Shown: piece by piece, positions 38,401 to 52,878 of the stretch
Layout: every line of letters starts with the position of its first letter
Numbering within the stretch: position 1 is the first letter of the stretch
Assembly: GCF_000150275.1 (NCBI RefSeq)
Contig: NW_002060946.1
Span: 2,065,454-2,129,453 of the forward strand
Direction: 5' to 3'
Source of the DNA: Trichoplax adhaerens
Lineage: Eukaryota > Placozoa > Uniplacotomia > Trichoplacea > Trichoplacidae
Length of the DNA stretch: 64,000 bases
Position numbers and translations under genes: made by a program
Notes under the pieces: model-generated
Databases searched by the model: none
What the model was told of the DNA's origin: nothing
The model's input: the letters and a program-made list of their open reading frames with translations, nothing else

Positions 38401-39362
38401 AGAATAGGATAATTAGAAGAATATGAATATTCTATTAGCGCTAAATAGATAATGATGTTAATGGGATTCACGTCAGATAAAACTTCGTTGGCAGGGCAGC
38501 AATAATAAAAAATGTTATTATCTTCATTTCTATCTATTATATCCTGATCAGCACGTTATACTATAAATCTACATAAATATGAGATACGATAGCCTTTAAC
38601 TTTAATAGGCAATCATTAGAGGATATTTTAACTAGGTGGGAGAAACCATCAGAAGTCTTTTACTTTTGAACACGCAGTTTCGGTTTGATTTTCGTAGTCG
38701 ATATTCGATTTAAAAAAGTCAATACCGGTAGAGATATAAAGAACTGTAATTTCTCTTTGTAAAAGTATCCTTTTTATGCTATCATCAGTTATAAAATTAA
38801 GTGGTTATTGATGAGATATTACAATCATCAAAGAAGAGAAGAAGTTTACATAATTATGGGTATGATAGTCAATTCTTGGTCACGTTGAAGATTTCTATCG
38901 AATTTGGTAAGTCTTTATTGCAACGTATCGTACAAGTAAAAATTGATATTGGGGAAGAAATATCTTACATAGATACAAGGCCACATATATTGTATTTTGT
39001 AAGTTTAAAGTATTTCCATTTTAGATCGAGCGCAATAAAGTTATCAAAACGATTATTTTGGCTATAATATGACTCCAAATCGTCGTCAAATTGTTGTTGC
39101 TTAAAATTCTTGATCCAACCTTCTTCAAGAGCCGTTATATTGTTTATTATCACGGTTTAAGCTATTCGATTTTCAAGATCAAGTTGACCCATCTTGTTGA
39201 TTGAAAGTTATTTCGTTGACTATTGTAAGAATATCAAGAAAAAATAGTGAAAATTACTAACAAAGGTTAAGAACTATTTTTAAAACTCAATTACGAGATA
39301 TAGACAGTGTGGTCTTATCTTCGATGTTATTGAACCGATATTCTATGATCCCTTGATGAAGC
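32484..39362. other. Long gene-free region
   Basis: About 6.9 kb with no supported gene. A minus-strand ORF of 66 codons (32925-32725) starts with a signal-like MFFYMLLVSTSS, but nothing recognisable follows. ORFs at 35386-35574, 37072-37278 and 38801-39067 also lack motifs. The sequence is uniformly AT-rich with no clear tandem array. Confidence 0.5.
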
Positions 39363-40451
39363 ATGAGTATCGACGATACGTATCTTCGTGAAGCAACATG
39401 GAGTAATATTGTTATTACTGTCATATTTTCATTTCTATTTTTGTTGATTGTTATCGGTAATGTTTTAGCATTATTCGTTATTTATCGACGAAAATCATTA
39501 CAAGATCCAGCAGGAGTAGCCTTAGCTAACCTTGCTGTTGGCGATCTCTTAACAAGTATCCCATTACTAGGCTCGACCATTATCTTTTGGATCGATGATG
39601 CTCATATTAATCCGTTAGCGTGTAAAATATTGGCCTTTATGTCATTTTATCCTTTTACAATTATATTATGGACTACAGCATGGATTACATTTGATCGTTG
39701 TTTTGCAGTCTATCATCCATTTAAATATCATCGTATCATTACAGTTAAGACAGTTGTTAGTCTACTCGCCATCGCTTGGATCCTTCTATTAGTATGGTGT
39801 ATGATTCCGTTATTATCGTTGGGCCATGGTTTAGGGAATTACAACTATGTTAATTATACCCATTCCTGTTGGGTTGATGTGGGCAATTATCGGCAAAATG
39901 GAGTCTTTCTATTAATTACTTATTCAGCAGTTTTAGTACTTGTTATTATTGTGGTATTATGTTATAGTATTTTGTTAATTAAAGCGCGACTCGTATTACG
40001 ACGCATAACTACTATTCCTACTTTTCACTATCCTGCGTCATCATCACTGCCGGCACCAAGTCATAAATCAGTTAAGACAACATTAATTGTTGTTGGTGCA
40101 TCATTAATGTGCATTTTACCAGCTGTTATCATCATCTATATTACTATCATGTCACATCGTCTTATTTCAGAGCCGTTAATCTATAATTTATTTTGCTTCT
40201 GGACATTTTATGTAGATGCTGCACTCAATCCATTCATATTTGGCTTCTCTCATAAAACTTTCCGTCTTGGTTATCGTAAATTGTATCGTCATTTTATGAG
40301 TAAATTTATTACACCGCATCATCGAATATATCCTGCAATACCGTCTGCTCCAGCTTCAGTATATAACAGTATCCAAAGTAAAATGAATGATATAGCTAGT
40401 AATGGTTACGATTGTTCAACAATCTTTAATTCTAATTTAAATAACGAATAA
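39363..40451 (+). CDS. Intronless rhodopsin-family (class A) GPCR
   Basis: A 362-residue ORF with seven hydrophobic segments. Class A marks: GNV in TM1 (Asn33), LAVGD in TM2 (Asp61), a Cys87-Cys169 pair for the extracellular disulphide, DRC at 111-113 in place of DRY, CILP at 250-253 in TM6, and DAALNPFIF at 285-293 in place of NPxxY. NYT at 164-166 is a possible N-glycosylation site in loop 2. The third inner loop is short and the tail is about 60 residues, with Ser and Pro. The position matching the retinal lysine of opsins holds Tyr283, so it is not a retinal-binding opsin. The TM3/TM4 text is amine/peptide-receptor-like but too general to name a ligand. Single-exon receptor genes are common in this family. 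Confidence 0.93.
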   Translation: MSIDDTYLREATWSNIVITVIFSFLFLLIVIGNVLALFVIYRRKSLQDPAGVALANLAVGDLLTSIPLLGSTIIFWIDDAHINPLACKILAFMSFYPFTIILWTTAWITFDRCFAVYHPFKYHRIITVKTVVSLLAIAWILLLVWCMIPLLSLGHGLGNYNYVNYTHSCWVDVGNYRQNGVFLLITYSAVLVLVIIVVLCYSILLIKARLVLRRITTIPTFHYPASSSLPAPSHKSVKTTLIVVGASLMCILPAVIIIYITIMSHRLISEPLIYNLFCFWTFYVDAALNPFIFGFSHKTFRLGYRKLYRHFMSKFITPHHRIYPAIPSAPASVYNSIQSKMNDIASNGYDCSTIFNSNLNNE

Positions 40452-43129
40452 GGATTATTTTATGCTTATTACATACATTTTTATTTATTAATTCTGTTAT
40501 GGTGTATCCCTATTTATTAAAAATTCTGAGAAAATTCTTGTCACTGTCATCTTTTAGCCTTTCTTCTCTACTACAAAGGTGACATTTTCAAATAACGCTC
40601 CCGCAAAAAGATCTACCTTAGCTAGATAAGCCGTACATGCAGTATATATGTCTTTCATGTTGCATGATCACGCAATCATAACTCATAATTATTCTTAACT
40701 TGATTAGACAGTTGATGTGGGTTTATAAATCGATGAATATTCTATATTTATGGCTAGAGACGCAACTGGATTAAAATCTTTTGTTTGACTTTTGCACTCT
40801 ATGAATTCTGTCTTAAATGCATAATAGTTATACGTAATGAAATCATCTATTTTACTTCTCCATTCTCTACCTTCAATGCACGATATAGTAATCATAAGTT
40901 AATGGATTAATATTTTAAAACGACTGAATAAATGGCTTTATGTAGAAGAGTGACCTTGATCGATTTTAAAAATAGAGTAAAGTATCCAATGAGAAGGATT
41001 TTAAATCTGTGATACATGATCAATTTTGAGCTTCTGTAACGATATTGACGAAAGTATTGAAATCGAAACACTAAAATAGAAAAGTAAAATCATATACCAC
41101 GTATTGTCAGTTGGTTAACTACAGTAGCGTATTCATTTTAGGCCACAACATACGTACGTTACGTATGCGAATGTCTGTCTTGATCATAATCACTTTATAC
41201 ATGTATACGAGTATTAATTAGTGATATATGAATACGGGAAATTAACCTTCAATATCTTGAATATTTACCGAGAAGTCAATCGATTTGAAAATAATTTTTA
41301 CTACTCTCACAGTTTAATTTCAAAGTTTCATAGTAAGATTAGGAAAGAAGTTCACGTATTGCCTTGACTTCCACTTGCCAAAAAGTAACATTGAGCGCGT
41401 ACACTCGTATACACAGTAGAATCCTTTTGCTGATTGGGTTGGCTAAATCAGTTCCTCCTCATTAAAGGGGAAAGGTTCTCGTATTTGTTAGGTTTTAGAT
41501 TGCCATTGATAACAAATTCTTCCTACCTTTTTAATTAGTCTTCTTAGCCAGTGATGCTTACCTTAATCGGGAGCAATAAAATCGATCAGTTAATTAGCTT
41601 ATATTGTAGTGAATTTGCCGAGATCCGACATAATGGAGTTATGATTGGTAGCTGTTCTTTTACCATATGGCTTAATGAATGAGCAAAAGAATTTTTTTTA
41701 TAAGCTGTCAACCCATCATACCATCAAGCAAAAATTCATTTTCTATTTTTCCTCTATGCTAAAATGTATGGAAGCGCTTTACCAATTATGTTGAGTAGGG
41801 ATATTCGGGCTGCTTATGGTTTTATATGCGGGCAAAATTGATGTCTAATAAATTGTTTTGCTGAGCATCAGTTGCGCATTAATAGGTATAACTTAGTTAA
41901 AAATCCAAATATGATATTTAAGGTAGTCATTCTACAACGGGACTTTGAAAGCAAATAAATTTGCTAGACTTATCTTACAATAATTGCTAAGAGCTTCAAC
42001 TATGAGATTTTCCCTCTCCCAATTTGGATCCATTGCATTAGTTCTCTTTGCGGGCAGCAAAGAAATTTGTGATTTTACAATGACCGCACATGAAAGATAT
42101 TTTTTATCTGTATTAAATGTCTTCTAATGTCAAAACAAATCTTGATATAACCGATCCTGAGACATCTTAATGCTACCCAGTGGACGGCTTCGTAAGAACA
42201 ATTTAACTGGAGAGGATGCAAGTGTAATAGGATTTAGCTTTGATAAGCTATTGCAGTTTGATCCAGTGACGATCAATTTATGATACGTATTTTCTCAAAG
42301 CAATTTCTGCCATTAAGTAGCGTAATCTATTTTAGTGGCTAATGCCTCTAAAATTATAGATCATCAGGGGCTAAAGTGCTAAAGATCTTACCGTTCAGTT
42401 ATAGCAACAAGGAAATGAATGGTGTGTTATTTTATCCTATCTGGATTTAGTTACAACGATTTCTCTCAAAAGAATGCTCAAATACGGATCTATTTTGGAC
42501 TGCAGGTGTACAGTACAGTTGGCTTAGTGACTTTGTCAGATAATTTCATGTTCAGGCAAAGCGAAAGACGTTTGTTGCTTATTATAGATCCATGGAATCT
42601 TCGTAACGATTGGCTTTCATCAGGCCAGTATTTGTCAATAGCGAGTAAGACCATTTAACTTCAGGTATTCGCTTGTTATAACGTAGAAGTAATCCATTTA
42701 GGCGCCTTTATCCGATCAATATTCATCAGTAGCGAGTAATTGTAATTTAATTGAATTGAATTATTGCTATTTCCATTGCAGTTGAGCTTATTATTTATTG
42801 ATGAATTCGAATCTGTACAGTGAATGCTTTTCGTTACAATAGCTCCTACTTTCGTCCGGTTAACCTTTGTCATTAAAGACATTTTAACTAATCCCTACTC
42901 TCTCGTTAGGTCAATATTTGTCTTTAGTAAGTAATTAATACAGTAAAAAGACATTTTAACTGCATCTATTTGCTTATTAATAATTATGACCTTTTGGAAA
43001 GTGGGCATCCCTCTAAGCAAAGCCTTCTGCGTATCGCAAGGGTAAGCTTATCATGATAGAGTACGCACTGTATACACTACGTTACTTGTATCCTAGTGTT
43101 TTTAGTGACCTGTTGTAAGGACTAATTCA

Positions 43130-43800
43130 TCTATTTTCTTTCTAAGCCAAGCAAAAGAAATGCTTTATACTTGTAGATTAAAGCTCTATATTGGTCTAAG
43201 AACTAACTAATTCTGCTATTTTCTTTCTAAGCCAAGCAAAAAAATGCTCTGTACTTGTAACTTTTTACTAGCGTAAGGACTAACTAATCCTGCAATTTTC
43301 CTTCTAAATCAAGCCAGAAATGCTTCGTACCTGTAGATTAGAGCTTGCAGTATATTGGCCCAATGAGCTAACTCGTTGGACCATTTTCCTTCCTAAACGA
43401 AGCAAAAACTGTCTCATACTAGTAGATTAACGCTTTTTATTGATCTAGGAGTAACTAGTTCGGTCATTTTCTCTCCAAACGAAGCAAATGTCTCATACTT
43501 GTAGATAGGACGTTATATTGGCCCAACGAGCTAACTCATTCGAGCATTTTTTCCTAACGAATCAAAAAATTGCCTTGTACTTGTAGATTAGAGCTTGCTA
43601 TTGATCTAAGAACGAACTAATTCGGCCATTTTCTCTCTAAACGAAGCTAAAAAAAATGCCTCGTACTTGCAGACGAGAGCTTTTACTTGGCCTAAGAGCC
43701 AACTACTGTAATGCAACTATTGTCTCTGTAAACGAATCGAAAAATGCTTCAAAATCGTGGATAAGAGCTTTATTTTGGCTCAAGAGCTAACTACAATCCT
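43130..43800 (+). repeat. Eight-copy diverged tandem array, 75-88 bp unit
   Basis: Units start near 43131, 43215, 43297, 43381, 43465, 43543, 43626 and 43715. The shared order is ATTTTC(T)(C)T..TAA..GAAGCAAAA, AATGC(T/C)TCGTACTTGTAGATTAGAGCTT, TATTGG(C/T)C(T/C)AAGAGCTAACTAATTCGG. Copies differ by many substitutions and small indels, so the array is old. The ORF at 43757-43984 begins inside the last unit and is not considered a gene. Confidence 0.85.
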
Positions 43801-44149
43801 TCATCCATTTATATTCTCTAATTACAGCAAAAGAGGTTTGTACAGTGTGAACTACCAGAGGGTAAAAGAATTTCGTCATCTACAAATCATTGCAAAAAAA
43901 GACCCTAATAATTATAAAGTCTTTTTTGAAAGGGTGGCTTCGTTAGATCACTTTCTCTCAGAAGAGAGAACTGTGCCGTGGTAGTACGACACCAACGACC
44001 TAGACTTCGTCCTGAGCCAATCTAAACATGTTTGCGAAATGTTTATAAACTCATTAAAAATAGTCCTGCCTTTGCTTATGGTACAAATGATACAGTGCCA
44101 CATCGCAAACGGACTGTATACTACAGTCTGCAATAGCATAGAGTTCATA

Positions 44150-44235
44150 CTACTGTAAGCCAAGCTATTACAGTACATAGTGGCACCGTGGAGCGTGTGT
44201 ACTGTAGTACTGTACAGTGTACAGTACGTTTAATT
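44150..44235. repeat. TACTG/TACAG palindrome cluster
   Basis: A short cluster containing GTACTGTAGTACTGTACAGT and GTACAGTACGT. It is the same pentanucleotide family as the larger clusters. Confidence 0.7.
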
Positions 44236-45019
44236 TGCATTTTTCCACAGCCAGCGAGCGGTCATCGTCATCGTGTTGATGTACCACCCAAATGGAAATG
44301 TGTAGTAACGACGGCAGTAAATTTTCTTCTAGGCTCTATTGCACTATTTAACAGGAAAGTTAAATGATAATGAACACTAGTCTATATATTGCAGTGTCTA
44401 GGCATCAACGTCTGTTTAGTATGAATGAACTATTAGTACAGAGTATCGTTTCGAGTAGTGCATTGGTTTACACTTGCAGAACTGTATACTGTAGGTCCGA
44501 ATGGAGGACTGCAGAGATAAATTGGAGCAAGATAAATACTGTAGTAACAAGTGGATCAGGGATTGATTGTAATTTCACATCATACCATACACCTACATCT
44601 AACAGACCAAAGTCTGTATCTGTAGAGTAATCGATTTCGATAAGAACATCCTCATCACCTCCACATCATTATGGTCATGGCACTGAAACAATCAAGGCTT
44701 CAGTACTCCCAGTTATTAGTCTCGTCATTTCAAAGTCTGACTTGACGCCAGACAATGATCAAATAAGAACAAGTGTATCTCGTAATATCTTTAAGAATTT
44801 ACTTATTATTACTGTAACTTTCTATATAACTACAACTTATAATCTATATTAATTAGCTTATCACAGTACTGAATAGATTCTATTCTAATGGCAACTACAG
44901 AAATAGTAACTTGCAACTCAACTATCAACTATGTTCTACGAATCGATTGACTGCTTATGAGTACAGTAGGAATAAACGTAAGCATATGTAGACGTTATCG
45001 AACGGGTGTTACTATACAA

Positions 45020-45260
45020 ACAGTATAACAGTACAGTACTGTACTGTACAGTACTACAGTATATCGTACCTTAACCGGTACTTCTTCACCAGTATGGTAA
45101 TAATTATTATAACTATTGGATGTTGAATGAGTGCTCACAGCAAGACACTATCCAGTGCGTGCCCATTGCCTAAGCGCTCGTACAGTACAGTGTACTGTAA
45201 TACTGTACAGTGTACAGTACAGTACTGTACACTGTATTCTGAGTTGAACTTTCACAGCAC
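45020..45260. repeat. TACTG/TACAG palindrome cluster
   Basis: Two dense parts (about 45027-45070 and 45180-45275) with runs such as TACAGTACTGTACTGTACAG and CAGTGTACAGTACAGTACTG, separated by ordinary sequence. Confidence 0.8.
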
Positions 45261-46539
45261 TGTACTGTACTGTACTGAGCAGAGCGGGGGTACTGTATCA
45301 GTCAGAAGTAGAAACGTACAAACATTGTAGTATACAGTAGAAAATACTGGGTACTGAATTGTGCAATGCGCTAACGTGCTGTACTCAGTGTCCAGTACTA
45401 GCATACGTCCATTTGTTTTTCTAACACGACGACCTTAGGAAGGTAACAGAAAAAGGTTTCAAAGTCTCGTTACCAGAATCGCTGTAGAAGTTCAGTGAGT
45501 GCCACGGCTTGTGTGGAGATAAAAACGCATTTCTTCATCGCAAATATCACTTGGTCTCTATCTCCAGGTAAGTTGAATGACTTTATGAATACGATCTTAA
45601 ACTTGCGGTGTTATGGAAATGGACTATTTTTAATTATATTGACGCCATTATAAATCACAGTAATAGTTGAGGCAAAAGATAACCGACATGTCGCTTTTAT
45701 TCTTTTGTATACGTATTCATTAACATTAATTATATTATCCGAGGCAGGCTTACTACACTATTTCGGTTTTACTAATACACTTTATGATTTAAAAAAATAG
45801 ATTGCTGATATTAACTTCTATCGTTTGCAATATTCATCTATTTCCTTAACCATAATGATAGGAGTAAGGGCGACGAAGGAATTCACTTAGTGTTGAATCC
45901 CAGTCACAAATGATAGGGCAAAAACATACAAAGTTCAACTTTGCGCCGTCCACTATCAATTTTAAAATGACGCTATCCTTTTGTAAATTTGTTCGAGTCA
46001 AGACAGGACAATTTTTTCTTCTCTTTATTGCTGTATGATGTTGTCAAGGATGAGCAAATTACGTCTTATTCTGTTGTGCACAACAATTTAATTTTAAATG
46101 TATGAAATGGACTGTAAAGTGTCATAGTGTGTCACTTAGGATCGTCATTACACTAGGTTGTATTTTTCAGTAAAAGTCGGAACTACGGTATCCTGGTATC
46201 CACTTTTTAGGCGTACATTACAGTCCGTGTACTTTGTTGAAGCATTATCATACTGTATTGTTCTAACTCTCCTTTTCAAAGGGAAGTTAGTGCTTAGAAA
46301 GGACCGTTCAATGTCGATCTGAGTAATGTATCTAGGATTGAAAAGTGAAGATATTCGGAATTGGTAATAACCTTGTGCTAGCCTTGCCCTTTTAGTACTA
46401 CAGTATTCTTCTATCCCTATAGTTGGTTGCTAAACACGGCAGGAGCTGAAACGCGCTGATAAGCTTTTGATACGTTTACGAGTCGATCGATCGATCAGAG
46501 CGTCATTTCGTCTCTTTTGTTACAATAGTGGACTTATGT

Positions 46540-46870
46540 TCTATACCGTACTGTATAGTGCGGACAACCGTATCAAGCACGCGATCAATAGCAATACTGT
46601 ACGACGTGTAACACGGACGATTCAGGAGCTTGCTCTACGTGCGTATGCATGGACGACGTGTTACTGTATTGTACAGCACGTTTTCACTTTTTTTTTGGCC
46701 CCTACGAACTCTTTCATGCTCCTACAGTACGATTTCAGTACAGTGTTTTATCGATCGACGCTTGGCTAGTACTGTACGTACATACAGTACAGTAGCACTG
46801 CACATACTAGACCCATTAACGTTGTACAGTAGTATAGTATGGACGGAAGCTATTCTTGCTCTCTTTGTTG
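46540..46870. repeat. Looser TACTG/TACAG cluster
   Basis: Repeated TACTGTA, TACAGTA and GTACAGT motifs at lower density than in the neighbouring clusters. The two overlapping ORFs here (46467-46769 and 46630-46956) look like repeat translations. Confidence 0.6.
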
Positions 46871-49800
46871 GGTTGGGACTAAATATTGAACGCGACAGTT
46901 TTTACAACTACGAGCAAATGGCTTACTCGTCAGTTACTCCATTGACCGTAGCCTAAATACTACTAGGATTGTTTTTAATGGAAGTTGACTGTTGCATGCC
47001 CATTTATCGCCCAATTTTTGAAGAAAAAAAGTTACTGTAGTGATGAATAGGATTGCGATACTCGCAAAATTGTCATCTGCACTTTTTGCAGTTAGGCAAG
47101 CGATAAGCGTTGAAAACATCAATTGAAATCATACAGTAGATTAGCTTTGATGATGATTGCGATTCTATGATAGTTCTTATAGGACTAGATATACTATTGC
47201 TATTAGTGCAGTACAGTACAACAATGATAACATACGTAGATTGAGTATTTTTATATCTTTAATGTATTTATGAAATATTACTCGATAGTGCAGTTGACAT
47301 TCGCTACCGATCATAACTTGCGCGACATTGCTCCTTGTATACTGTATATTGACTGATTTCTTATGCAATAGTACGGTACAGTAGTTTACAAGTAAGAGAC
47401 TGTGTCATGCACCAAACACTTCATTGTAATACATAGGACTGTCGACGAAATTACTAGCTGGAAAATATTTTCTGCATAACATTCACCGTCTGCGATCTTG
47501 ATTAATTATCCATTGTACGTATAAATTGTTCTATTGTACAGTGAAATATTTTGGCGCTTTCGTTCACTCGTCCACTAGACTTGCACCTTCATCATCCTGT
47601 TACTATACTACTGTACTTATTATAAGTTCGTATAGAAACTGTACTGTTGTGTGTGCAGTGAGTTAGCTTGCTCTAAGATATTGTCATGCATAGCCCTGTA
47701 TCACATTCACCTTTATTATAGACTGCATTTTACAGGAACTATTATAAACAATACCCATATAAAGTTCCCTACCAATGATTTATTGATTGATTAGGATTGT
47801 AAAAAAATTTACCTTTTGTATGCAACAGTAACAGGGTTCGTACGGTTCAACCGGTACCATACAATACAATAAACAAAATACGATAGTGAAAGAGACTAGC
47901 GTACAGCGGATAGCATTTTATCTTGCATGCATATTGTCATTAACTAGCAAAGTTTTGAAACTCCAGGGACTTGATTTCAGTATTTTGGCATGGAATTGCT
48001 AAAGGTACATCTAGCGGTACATCCTAACTAGCGTTGTTTTACTGCCAATAAATAATAGATTGCATTAACTCATTCCAATGCGATCGTACAACGTCATGTT
48101 TTGTCATTGTAATGTATAAATTTTACTGCACTGTTTAGTGTACCGATATCGACAGGACAGTATACTAAAATTAAATTATTAATTGGCAAGAGAGTAGACA
48201 AGGGCGACAAATCGATTAGCAAGTAGTTGAGCAGTTTTCACTTCGCATTTAATTGTAATAATATTGTAATTGTACAACGACTGTCGTAATACTGAGTCTA
48301 CAGCGACTAGACTCTACCAAGTCTAGATTGAACCGCCAGTTTATGGCCATGACTCAATAATTACTGCATCTCGATCATTCAAAACAACCTTTTTAGTGGC
48401 ATTTTACGACAGTAGTTAGTTTTGATCCTCCGACTAGACAAGCTAGTAGTTTCTTTGTTTCTTTTACGATACTCGATTAATTATACTTAAAAATACTTTA
48501 GTACTGTACTGTATAATTCCACTTTTCATGGTTTTCACGGACTATCTTTCTGCTGCATTGTACCGTGTTAACAGGATATCATTATTTTACATGCAATCAG
48601 CTTTATACTAGTTAGTATGATATGCCGATCTTGTGAATGATGGTCGTATAGGAATTTTTTTATAACCCCTTGAATGATCGTATGATCTCTATCTGTTTAT
48701 AGTTGATAGAATTTGTACTATCGATAATATGATAGACTATTCACTCACAGTATTCTCAAACATTTATATACTAATTTACGAAATAAGGTACTTTGGTTTA
48801 GTCTGAATATATTTCGGACGTGTCTAATGTAACTGGCTATTCATTAGCCATGTGCATGTACTTGATTCCTATTTTATTTACGGTCGAGTTATGTATTTAT
48901 TTTTTTTATAAACTGAGAAGTAATCACTACAGTATTAGCCGCACCACCATATTAGGCGAAATACCTAAGTACAGTGTACTATACTGTACTTGCATTGCGA
49001 AGAATAGAGTACCAGGTAGTACCATGGGTAGTACAGTACAGTATGCAGTTTCATACTCACAGTTATCATTGGAGTAGGCTACTCTTGTATTGCATTATCA
49101 TTAATGATGCCTAAGTACATGGTTAGGCTACCATCTGCCCAGGAAGGGCTACTCAGTTGCTTTCTAGTTGTCTAGTATTGCAGTGCTAATTATGAATGTA
49201 GTTGTTTTGTTTATCCATAGCTTACGATACAGATTACTGTAGAGAAGTTTTTCATCGCCCTACAGCGTCCTAAATTCGTAAAAAATAGCTTCTATAATGT
49301 TTAAATTCTTTGCAATGCGAGTTATGGCGTTTCTTATTATGTAGATTGTCCATCCATAGTGATGGATGCCTACTATAGTTCATAGCTTCCTTTACAGTAT
49401 ACCGTTTCTTGAAGATTCATTACGCGACTAAGGGTGGTTAATTGCTTTGTATTCATTGCCAACTACTGTAGTAGCTATTTTGAACTTTTACTACCCGCCA
49501 TGTAGCCCTATGTACTGTACAATGTAATGTTGAAGAGAGAATTTCTCTTGATGGAAAAAAATGATTGTATGAGCTTCATTCGTAAAGTACAGTACTGTAT
49601 ATTAAACACCTCATGTATACGATACTTATTATATCAGAGTACGTATGTCAGAATCTGATTTCGGCGGTTTCCTGTATAACATTCATGATAAACAGAAAAG
49701 ATAAATTTATTCGCTGGCATGACGGTTTAAAAATTGAAGATAATGTGATTGATGATGATATGCAATCATGATTGAATAAGCTATAAAAATCTTTCACTTG

Positions 49801-50942
49801 AGTCTTTATTCCTGGTCGTGTAATAACCAAATTGTCGTCGATGTATACTTTACTACTTTCAATTAATGCGAGCGTGCACTGTGGTCTCCAATTAATAGCA
49901 AACTGTACTACTAATCGACAGATTCGATAATAATTATAATTATTATCATATTATATACTGTAGTAGTTGTACAATACTCTACGTACTTCTAAGTATAGCA
50001 TATCAAAGGGTCATACTATTACTAATAAGCTGATTTAGGTAGTCTGCGATAAATTGTTATTCACAATTTTACTGACCCTAGCGCTGCAGTGAATGTAATA
50101 ATACTAATACTGTATACGCTTGTATGTAGACTGTATTACAATACTATACTGTGGTTATTGATTCGATCGTTCTGTATTATTATAATATATATATTACTAC
50201 AGTATTTTAATTCAGTATGACATACTTGCTAAAGAAATCGCTATTGGTCTTACGGTAATAGTATCTTATTCTTGGATTAAAAGTTTATTATAACAGAAAG
50301 CTAAAGACAGGAGTATGTCGGATTTTTCGTTACTTCGTCCGAAGCTAACTATTGTTAGGACCTTTTATGTAACAGTGAAGTTGAATCACATGGCTTGCAG
50401 CTGTTGCCGGGGAATAATTGCTTCATTGAAATAAATTTAATGCCGTCAAAAGAGTTGTAAATACTGATACCATTGAGAATAAAGGACAAAAAATTAAAGT
50501 TCCTATCGACTTAAGCCCAACCCCAATTCTGACTACATAACTTCAAATTTGTTGGATGACGGATATGTAAATTGAAACGCAACGGCTAGTCATTTATTGT
50601 TTTAAATGGAATGGGGTGTTCAGCATATAAATAATTAATAATTATCTGGAGGCTAGTTTTCGTACACAGTTCTGCTCATTTTCTCATCAATATCTCTTGT
50701 CATAATGATATAATTGATTGATCTATTATATTATATCATACTCAACATTTCATATTGAATAGTATTTTTTATACGGAGGCTGTCTTTCTTTTATATGGTA
50801 ACTGATTCAATACTTTTGCTACTTGCAAATCTAGGGTTGAACTAAATTCTTACTGGCATAGTTGTGGTATAGAAAACGTTAGGATTAAAGTAATACATAG
50901 CTATTTGATCGAATTTTGAATCGTTACTAAGTAAAAGTAAAA

Positions 50943-52878
<1,936 letters not shown>

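Larger units (their letters stand above)
40452..50942. other. 10-kb gene-free, repeat-rich region
   Basis: No supported gene. It contains the 75-88 bp array at 43130-43800 and TACTG/TACAG clusters at 44150-44235, 45020-45260 and 46540-46870, with isolated copies of the same motif up to about 50200. ORFs here (for example 42419-42658, 43757-43984, 44364-44630 and 46467-46956) sit in or beside repeats and lack domain signatures. Confidence 0.5.

Noticed and set aside
38801-39153. Overlapping ORFs of 88 and 62 codons just before the GPCR
   Set aside because: No motif, no splice-phased partner and opposite strands overlapping. The composition is like intergenic DNA.
39363-40451. The GPCR as an opsin
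   Set aside because: The retinal-attachment lysine position holds Tyr283 and the TM6/TM7 motifs do not fit opsins.
43757-43984. A 75-codon ORF
   Set aside because: It begins inside the last unit of the 43.1-43.8 kb array and has no domain.
46467-46956. Two overlapping ORFs of 100 and 108 codons
   Set aside because: Both run through a TACTG/TACAG cluster in different frames of the same strand and show no domain, so at most chance open frames.
47830-47860. A tRNA T-arm-like GGTTCAACC sequence
   Set aside because: No acceptor stem, D-arm or anticodon arm can be drawn around it.
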